Both the position numbers and the translations under genes were made by a program. From an uncultured bacterium (GTDB lineage: Bacteria; Actinomycetota; Coriobacteriia; Coriobacteriales; Coriobacteriaceae): a stretch of DNA of 11,309 nucleotides. The stretch lies in NCBI GenBank assembly GCA_905215815.1, contig CAJMRN010000065.1, positions 1 through 11,309 of the forward strand, given 5' to 3'. The notes beneath the pieces are model-generated. The model saw only the letters and a list, made by a program, of their open reading frames with translations. It was not told the DNA's origin and ran no database searches. Positions 5,987 to 11,309 of the stretch are shown in pieces. Each line of letters starts with the position of its first letter. The stretch's first letter is position 1.

Positions 5987-6484
5987 TCACGAAAAGCGAT
6001 GTTTGAGCGCTTCGACCACGTTGGGCGGCACAAACGTCGACACGTCGCTGCCAAGCGACGCGATCTGGCGCACCACCGAGCTCGAGATATAGCCGTACTG
6101 CGGAGCACTCATGACAAAGATAGACTCCAGCTCGTTATCCAGGCGGTAGTTGAGGTCGGCCTGCTGCAGCTCGTACTCAAAGTCGGTCATGGCGCGCAGG
6201 CCCTTAACGACGGCACCTGCCCCCTGTTCACGTGCAAAGTCGACCAGCAGGCCGGTGAAAGGCAGTACCTCGATGCCGTCCAAATCGCCGAGGGCCTCGC
6301 GGGCCAGCGCCACGCGCTCGTCGAGCATAAAGGTGGTACCCACGCCGTTTTTACCCTGCGATTCGGCCACAGCGACAATCACGCTGGGAAAGATGCGGCG
6401 GGCACGGCGAATCACGTCTATGTGACCAAAGGTGATGGGATCGAAAGTGCCCGGGACGATCACGCGGTTGATGGTGTCATTCAT
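5987..6484 (-). CDS. coaD: Phosphopantetheine adenylyltransferase
   Basis: CoaD joins 4'-phosphopantetheine and ATP to give dephospho-CoA, the fourth step of coenzyme A synthesis. The 165-residue length is standard. Motifs: PGTFDPITFGH at 11-21 with the nucleotidyltransferase T-x-G-H box (T18-H21), KGLRAMTDFEYE at 94-104, and the C-terminal YISSSVVRQIASLG at 132-145 with the ISSSxxR nucleotide-binding motif. The loop after strand two (AESQGKNGVG) is Gly-rich and lacks the common NPxKxP form, a minor variation. The start is ATG 6484 with GGAGG six bases before it. The first 8 bases overlap the end of rsmD (ATGAATGA). A much longer reading frame runs on to 6808, but that extension is only the other frame of rsmD. 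The rsmD-coaD pair is widely conserved. In this window CoaD supplies the precursor of the arm carried by AcpP. Confidence 0.96.
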   Translation of the reverse strand: MNDTINRVIVPGTFDPITFGHIDVIRRARRIFPSVIVAVAESQGKNGVGTTFMLDERVALAREALGDLDGIEVLPFTGLLVDFAREQGAGAVVKGLRAMTDFEYELQQADLNYRLDNELESIFVMSAPQYGYISSSVVRQIASLGSDVSTFVPPNVVEALKHRFS

Positions 6485-7121
6485 GGGTGTCCTCCGAAGG
6501 CGCATGCTCGTCATTTTCGTTCTCGTCAGCATGGTCGTTCTCGTCCTCGGCCGCCCAGCGCAGCAAATCAACCGAGGTAATGCCGTAACGCTTCTCCCGC
6601 ACGGTCTCAAAACCAGCTGGATGAGCGCCCACATCGGATGCGGCATGCTCAAACAGGGCAAAGGCCCCGGGTGCCAGCAATCCCTGCTGGGAAAGATTTT
6701 GCAGCAGCTCCTCGACCGGCTCAGCGCCAAAGGCATACGGCGGATCGAGCAGGACCAGATCAAAGGGACCGCCCGGCACGCGACCGCGCGAAGCGCTCGC
6801 CAGCACATCGCCGGTAACGACGCGCCAGCGCGAGCGGTCGCGGCAGAGCGACTCGATATTCTTGGTGATCAGACGGGCGGCATTGCGATCGATTTCGAAC
6901 GTGGCGAGCGAGCGAGCGCCACGCGAGAGCATCTCGATTCCCAGGGCGCCGGAGCCGCCAAAGGCGTCCAGCACGCGAACCTCGTCCAAATCGAAGTCGA
7001 ACGCCGACATGACCATGGACGCGCATGCCTCGCGCACACGATCGGTCGTGGGACGGGTGACATCGCGCCCACGCGGCTCTTCGATCTTGCGGCCGCGCCA
7101 TTCACCGCCGATGATTCTCAT
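6477..7121 (-). CDS. rsmD: 16S rRNA (guanine(966)-N(2))-methyltransferase RsmD
   Basis: RsmD methylates G966 (E. coli numbering) of 16S rRNA using S-adenosylmethionine. Seen in the 214 residues: RIIGGEWRGR at 2-11, RPTTDRVREA at 23-32, the SAM-binding loop DAFGGSGALGIEMLSRGA at 52-69, an acidic ribose contact (FEIDRN) at 75-80, and the catalytic DPPY at 126-129. Typical members end soon after the last strand, near residue 190. Here a tail of about 24 residues (191-214) follows, half of it Asp or Glu with no Lys or Arg. The start ATG 7121 overlaps the recG stop (ATGA). AAGGAGG stands 10 bases upstream at 7132-7138, and a second GGAGG directly abuts the ATG. The last codons overlap coaD. The tail is probably disordered; its purpose is unknown. 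Confidence 0.95.
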   Translation of the reverse strand: MRIIGGEWRGRKIEEPRGRDVTRPTTDRVREACASMVMSAFDFDLDEVRVLDAFGGSGALGIEMLSRGARSLATFEIDRNAARLITKNIESLCRDRSRWRVVTGDVLASASRGRVPGGPFDLVLLDPPYAFGAEPVEELLQNLSQQGLLAPGAFALFEHAASDVGAHPAGFETVREKRYGITSVDLLRWAAEDENDHADENENDEHAPSEDTHE

Positions 7122-9295
7122 CCTCCGCTGACCTCCTTAAAGATATGTCGATAGCGCGTGGCGACCGCGTCGCGCAAGGGACGCGTCGCCACGGAGTCAA
7201 GGTTGCAAGCATACCGCAAGAGCTCGACCGCGTCCAAATGGGCCCATTCGATAAGATCCTCATCGGCGTCAAGGTCCACAAAGCGCAGGGTCACGCCGCC
7301 ATGCTGACGGTAGCCCAGGATTTCACCCTCATGGCGCAGACGCAGGTCCATCTGGGCGAGCGTAAAGCCGTCCGAGGTCTTTTCGAGCGACTGGAGACGG
7401 TCTTGTGCCGCCGAAGCGCCACCGTTGCCCTTGGAGTGCGTCATGACCAGGCAGGTGCCCGACACGCTGCCGCGGCCCACGCGACCGCGCAGCTGGTGCA
7501 GGGCTGCCAAGCCAAAGCGCTCACCGTTCTCGATGACCATGACGGTGGCGTTGGGCACGTCGACACCCACCTCGACCACCGTGGTCGAGACGAGCACGTC
7601 GATCTCTCCGCGCTTGAAAGCATCGATCACGCGGTCCTTCTCCCCCGCCGGCATGCGGCCGTGAAGGCGCTCAATGGTAAGTCCCGGCAGCGTGAGGCGC
7701 AGTCGTTCGAGCTCGGTCGCCGTATCGTGCAGCGGCACGGGAACGGTCACGCGGCCCTCGTCATCGCGGGCGATACCGGGGACATCCTCAAGCTCATCGG
7801 CCGAGTCGCTCGGCTCCACAAGCGGGCAGATCACATAGGCCTGCTGACCCTTTTCGTGCGCCTCGCGGATGGCTCCGTAGGCCAGGTCGCGGCTCGACTC
7901 GGTGAGCACACGCGTCGTGACGCCCGCGCCCGGAACGGGACGATGGCGAATGATGCTCGTGTCCAGGTCGCCATAGACCGAGAGCGCCAACGTACGCGGG
8001 ATCGGCGTCGCCGTCATAACGAGCAGGTCGGCACCCGGGCCCTTGGCACGCAGGGCATTGCGCTGGCCCACACCAAAGCGGTGCTGCTCGTCGATGACGA
8101 CAAACGACAGATGCTTAAACGTCACGTCATCCGAAAGGACCGCGTGGGTTCCAAAGAGGACATCGAGCTCGCCCGATTCCAGCTGCGCATGGATCTGCTC
8201 GCGTTCGGCCGCCGGCGTGGCACCCGTCAGGAGCGCCCAAGACATGCCAGCCTGCGAGAGCAAGGGGCCGGTCTTATCGGCATATTGGCGCGCCAGCACG
8301 CCCGTAGGCGCCATAACGCAGGATTGGGTGCCCGAATCGGCCGCGACAGCCAGTGCGCTGGCGGCAACGGCAGTCTTGCCGGTACCGACGTCGCCGAGCA
8401 GCAGGCGGTTCATCACGCGCCCGCCATCGCACATGTCGTGCAGGATATCTTGGAACGCGGCCTCCTGCTCATCGCTCAGCGAAAACGGCAGGGCTTCCCT
8501 GAGCGCCGTCAGGTGCTCGCCCGCGGCGTGGGCGTAGGGAGCGACTTCGACCAGGCCACCGTCGTTGCGCAGGCGCAGCGCCAGCTGAAGGCAGAGGCAC
8601 TCCTCGTAGGCAAGGCGGCGGCGCGCGATATCGCGCTCGGCCATACTCGAGGGAAAGTGAATTGAACGCAGCGCACGAGCATTGCTCATCAGACGGCGCT
8701 TGACGCGCAAGCGTGCGGGAATCGGATCGAAGGGATTGCCGACAACCTCGAGCGCACCGCTAACGATGCGGCGCATCCACGCCTGGCTCACGCCATCGCT
8801 CACGTAATGGACCGGCAGCATGGTGCCCGCGGCACGCCCGCCCTCGAGCTTTTCGAAATGCGGAGAGGCCATCTGCTTAAAGCCGTAGGCAAACTCGACC
8901 TTACCCATCACGGCCAGGCGGTCTCCCTGCTTAAACTGCTGGGCAATCCAGGGCTGACGGAAAAAGGCGACTTGCAGCACGCCCGTCTCGTCCACCAGCG
9001 AGACCTCGGTCACCTGCATACGCGGGCGAGGCTGCTTTTGGACGATACGGTCGACCGTGGCGACTATCGTGCACACGGTACCGATTGGCGCCATCTCGAT
9101 GGACCAGGAGCGTGTAAAGTCGAGATATCGATGAGGGATATGGAGAAGGAGGTCCCCCACCGTCCGAATTCCCAGACGGCGAAGGGCCTCCTCACGTTTA
9201 CCCGAAACATATTTGAGTCGCGCGATATCCTCGTCGAGCGCATTGCTCTGGGCAAAGCGCTCCGAGACGCGCGGCACGGAGCACAGCTCGGACAT
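7118..9295 (-). CDS. recG: ATP-dependent DNA helicase RecG
   Basis: RecG is a monomeric double-stranded DNA translocase that reverses stalled replication forks and processes branched DNA. The 725-residue protein has the family layout. The N-terminal part contains LGIRTVGDLLLHIPHRY at 41-57, leading into the OB-fold wedge domain (about 65-160). The helicase part has Walker A GDVGTGKT at 301-308, APTGVLARQ at 329-337, DEQH at 402-405, TATPIPRT at 428-435, HGRM at 545-548, TTVVEVGVDVPNA at 571-583 and QLRGRVGRG at 601-609. The C-terminal translocation motif reads DLRLRHEGEILGYRQ rather than the RGPGE..GTRQ of proteobacteria, which fits actinobacterial RecG. ATG 9295 lies 10 bases after fakA, with only a weak AGTAGG as ribosome site. 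The stop overlaps the rsmD start. fakA-recG order is shared with Bacillus, where serine dehydratase genes stand between them. Confidence 0.96.
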   Translation of the reverse strand: MSELCSVPRVSERFAQSNALDEDIARLKYVSGKREEALRRLGIRTVGDLLLHIPHRYLDFTRSWSIEMAPIGTVCTIVATVDRIVQKQPRPRMQVTEVSLVDETGVLQVAFFRQPWIAQQFKQGDRLAVMGKVEFAYGFKQMASPHFEKLEGGRAAGTMLPVHYVSDGVSQAWMRRIVSGALEVVGNPFDPIPARLRVKRRLMSNARALRSIHFPSSMAERDIARRRLAYEECLCLQLALRLRNDGGLVEVAPYAHAAGEHLTALREALPFSLSDEQEAAFQDILHDMCDGGRVMNRLLLGDVGTGKTAVAASALAVAADSGTQSCVMAPTGVLARQYADKTGPLLSQAGMSWALLTGATPAAEREQIHAQLESGELDVLFGTHAVLSDDVTFKHLSFVVIDEQHRFGVGQRNALRAKGPGADLLVMTATPIPRTLALSVYGDLDTSIIRHRPVPGAGVTTRVLTESSRDLAYGAIREAHEKGQQAYVICPLVEPSDSADELEDVPGIARDDEGRVTVPVPLHDTATELERLRLTLPGLTIERLHGRMPAGEKDRVIDAFKRGEIDVLVSTTVVEVGVDVPNATVMVIENGERFGLAALHQLRGRVGRGSVSGTCLVMTHSKGNGGASAAQDRLQSLEKTSDGFTLAQMDLRLRHEGEILGYRQHGGVTLRFVDLDADEDLIEWAHLDAVELLRYACNLDSVATRPLRDAVATRYRHIFKEVSGG

Positions 9296-9305
9296 GGGCA
9301 GATGC

Positions 9306-10967
9306 CTACTCGATCGAGAAGATCACGGGATAGAGCGGCTGCTCGCCACGATGGGCGTCGATCTCCAGGTCGGGCTGAGCCTCCTCAATGGCGTCGACGA
9401 TCTCCTGGAAGGCCTCATCGGACAGCTCCTCGCCGGCCAGAATCGTCAGTGCGTCGCCCTCCTCTTCCTCCTGCATGCGGTTGATGCAGTCGAGCGTGAC
9501 CTGCTTCACATCGGAGCCGACCACGTCAATGGAACCGGCAATGATACCCATGACGTCACCGGAGTGAATCGGAGAGCCGTCAGAGGCGCTGGAATCGCGC
9601 ACGGCACGGGTGACCTCGCCATCGCGGACCTCGCTGATGGCGTCGACCATAGCGGCGACGGCGTCCTCGAGCTCGGAATCGGGCAGGACCGCGAACAGCG
9701 CGGAGAAGGCCTGCGGAACGGTCTTAGTGGGAACGACGGCGACCTTCTTGTCGGTGCAGGCAGAGGCAGCGGCCTCGGCAGCCATGCGGATGTTGCCGTT
9801 ATTGGGCAGGATGATGACCGAGGTCGCGCTGACCTGGTCGACGGCGCCCAGCAGGTCGGCGGTCGAGGGGTTCATGGTCTGACCACCCGAGACGATCACG
9901 TCAACGCCGAGGGACTTGAGGATGTCGGCCTCGCCGGAACCGGCGGCAACGGCGACAAAGCCCAAAGCCTTGACAGGTTCGGCAGCCTTTTCCTGGTCCT
10001 CATGAATCTTGGCGGTACGGTCGTGGGCCTCCATCTCCATGTTGTGGATAAAGACCTCGTAGATCTGACCAAGCTGCAGCATGTGCTCGAGCACCAGGTT
10101 GGGGGTATTGGAGTGCACGTGAATCTTGTAGTCGGGGTAGGCACCCACGAGCAGCTCGCAGTCGCCCATGGAGCCCAGGAACTTAAGGCACTCGTCCTCG
10201 TCAAACGGGGCGTCGGCCTTAAAGAGGAACTCGTTGCAGTAGCGGAACTCCGAGCCCTCCCAGTCGTCGTTGGCCTCGATCTCAACGCGACCAAGGGCCG
10301 CGTCGCGGGCAGAGCCAGCGGAATCAAACGTGGCGGAGAAATCCTCGACAACGGTGCTGCGGCCAAGCGCGGCAGCAACAAAGTTCTCCAGGAAGATGGC
10401 AAAACCAAAGGCGCCGGAGTCGACCACGCCGTTCTCCTTCAGAACGGGCAGCAGGTCGGGCGTGCGGGCGACGGACTGGTAGGCCTCGACGACGATGGCA
10501 TCGAGCGCGTCCTCGGCCGAGAACTTCTTCTTTTCGCACTCGTCGGCCTTGGTCGAGACATCGCGCAGCACCGTGAGGATCGTGCCCTCGATGGGCTTGC
10601 GGACGGCCTGGAAGGCGACCTTGACGGCACGACGGAAGGCGAAGGCGATGTTGGCAGACGTAATGGGCTCATCGGCAGAGACGAGACCTTCGGCCACGCC
10701 GCGCAGAATCTGCGAGGTAATGACGCCGGAGTTGCCGCGGGCACCCATCAGGGAACCGTGGGTGATGGCGCCGGCGATGGCCTCCATATCGGCATCGGCG
10801 GGAAGGGCGGAAAGCTCCTTGGTCACCGAGGCGAGCGTGAGCGACATGTTGGTGCCGGTGTCGCCGTCGGGTACGGGGAAGACGTTGAGCTTGTTGATCT
10901 CCTCGGCCTTGTCGGAAACGGCAGCCGCAGCGATCGGAAAACAGGTGCGAATGGTCTTTGCAATCAT
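9306..10967 (-). CDS. fakA: DAK2-domain fatty acid kinase, FakA/YloV type
   Basis: FakA phosphorylates fatty acids presented by FakB proteins, giving acyl-phosphate for phospholipid synthesis. The 553 residues match the Firmicutes FakA length of about 550. The N-terminal DhaL-type kinase domain (about 5-205) has the nucleotide and metal loop NVFPVPDGDTGTNM at 28-41 with D34 and D36, then HGSLMGARGNSG at 70-81. It ends with the segment GVVDSGAFGF at 180-189. The middle domain keeps a Cys and two His that in S. aureus FakA are reported to hold zinc: C244 in RYCNEF, and H283 and H285 in KIHVHSN. The C-terminal part (about 335-553) is the DegV-like portion with GGQTMNPST and PNNGNI. ATG 10967 has only a distant GGAG. 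It lies 27 bases after the Asp23-like gene, the usual pair. No fakB is in the window, so fatty acid kinase activity is inferred from family and context. Confidence 0.88.
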   Translation of the reverse strand: MIAKTIRTCFPIAAAAVSDKAEEINKLNVFPVPDGDTGTNMSLTLASVTKELSALPADADMEAIAGAITHGSLMGARGNSGVITSQILRGVAEGLVSADEPITSANIAFAFRRAVKVAFQAVRKPIEGTILTVLRDVSTKADECEKKKFSAEDALDAIVVEAYQSVARTPDLLPVLKENGVVDSGAFGFAIFLENFVAAALGRSTVVEDFSATFDSAGSARDAALGRVEIEANDDWEGSEFRYCNEFLFKADAPFDEDECLKFLGSMGDCELLVGAYPDYKIHVHSNTPNLVLEHMLQLGQIYEVFIHNMEMEAHDRTAKIHEDQEKAAEPVKALGFVAVAAGSGEADILKSLGVDVIVSGGQTMNPSTADLLGAVDQVSATSVIILPNNGNIRMAAEAAASACTDKKVAVVPTKTVPQAFSALFAVLPDSELEDAVAAMVDAISEVRDGEVTRAVRDSSASDGSPIHSGDVMGIIAGSIDVVGSDVKQVTLDCINRMQEEEEGDALTILAGEELSDEAFQEIVDAIEEAQPDLEIDAHRGEQPLYPVIFSIE

Positions 10968-10994
10968 GGGTATTTGAATCTCCGTTTTCGGATG

Positions 10995-11309
10995 CTAGTT
11001 CAGACGGCTCTTGAGCGCGTCGATATGGATGCCGATCTTAAGGCTGGCGGGATCGATCTGGGCGATCTCCTGCAGGGTGAAGGCAACGGAGCTCGAAAGA
11101 TTGTGGCAGACGGACTTCATGTTGACGCCATTCTCGAGCACGACGTGAAGATCGACCGTAAGGCCGTTCTCGTCGGCGGAGACAAGCACGCCCTTGCGGA
11201 GGCGCTGACCGGCAAGCAGGCGCACGCTCTCAGCGCCCTGGAGCTGTTCGGCCATACCGACGACGCCATAGCACGTCATCGCGGCATAACCGGCAATATC
11301 GGCAATAAC
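10995..11309 (-). CDS. Asp23/Gls24 family envelope stress protein (partial)
   Basis: Only the last 104 residues are present; the gene begins beyond the right edge. The reading frame stays open to the window end, and the residues before the first internal ATG (VIADIAGYAA, 11280-11309) match the conserved start of the family, so 11279 is not the true start. Seen features: IAGYAAMTCYGVVGM, the SVRLLAGQRLRKGV stretch, the strand TVDLHVVLENGVN, and a helix ending in a strand with IGIHIDAL. Members such as YloU in Bacillus are small cytoplasmic proteins, some tethered to the membrane by AmaP, linked to envelope stress. They commonly lie just before the DAK2/FakA gene, as here with a 27-base gap. 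What it does with FakA is not known. Confidence 0.9.
   Translation of the reverse strand, partial: VIADIAGYAAMTCYGVVGMAEQLQGAESVRLLAGQRLRKGVLVSADENGLTVDLHVVLENGVNMKSVCHNLSSSVAFTLQEIAQIDPASLKIGIHIDALKSRLN

Noticed and set aside
6485..6808. N-terminal extension of coaD by over 100 codons
   Set aside because: The extension is the shifted frame of rsmD. The true coaD start at 6484 has its own GGAGG site and begins right before the conserved first strand.
7313..7357. Altered RecG translocation motif (RHEGE..GYRQ instead of RGPGE..GTRQ)
   Set aside because: As far as I recall, actinobacterial RecG proteins commonly have an R-x-E-G form here, so this looks like a lineage trait rather than a defect.

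Overview
The window is an ordinary chromosomal housekeeping region of a high-GC bacterium, most likely a coriobacterial actinomycete (Collinsella or a relative). This lineage call is an inference. It rests on the high GC content, on the actinobacterial flavour of the proteins (a SepIVA-like coiled-coil protein next to DUF177, and an actinobacterial-looking RecG), and on a gene order that mixes actinobacterial and Bacillus-like blocks. No mobile element, CRISPR array, tRNA, rRNA or phage gene was found.

All twelve genes lie on the minus strand and are read from the right edge to the left: an Asp23/Gls24 protein (partial), a DAK2/FakA-type fatty acid kinase, recG, rsmD, coaD, a SepIVA-like coiled-coil gene, a DUF177/YceD gene, rpmF, plsX, acpP, rnc and smc (partial, cut by the left edge). 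Spacing is tight. recG/rsmD overlap by 4 bases (ATGA), rsmD/coaD by 8, and SepIVA-like/DUF177 by one base (TAATG). The acpP-rnc gap is 3 bases, and the rnc-smc and fakA-recG gaps are 10 bases each. Only four spacers exceed 60 bases: 3401-3514, 4535-4622, 4803-4866 and 5919-5986. No stretch over 300 bases lacks a gene.

Functionally there are three themes. The first is phospholipid precursor supply: acpP and plsX, with the FakA-like kinase as a second route to acyl-phosphate and coaD for the coenzyme A from which the ACP arm is made. The second is ribosome and RNA maturation: rpmF, DUF177, rsmD and rnc. The third is chromosome and cell-cycle upkeep: smc, recG and the SepIVA-like gene. The layout looks like the Bacillus block asp23-fakA-recG ... 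plsX-acp-rnc-smc with a second conserved block (rsmD-coaD-coiled coil-DUF177-rpmF) placed inside it. The Bacillus genes sdaAB/AA, fapR, fabD and fabG are missing.

The points most worth a second look are an intrinsic terminator directly in front of the plsX ribosome binding site, an Asp-to-Asn change at a metal-site position of RNase III, a divergent PlsX signature, the SepIVA-like gene, and an acidic C-terminal tail on RsmD. I did not see an evident new multi-gene system.
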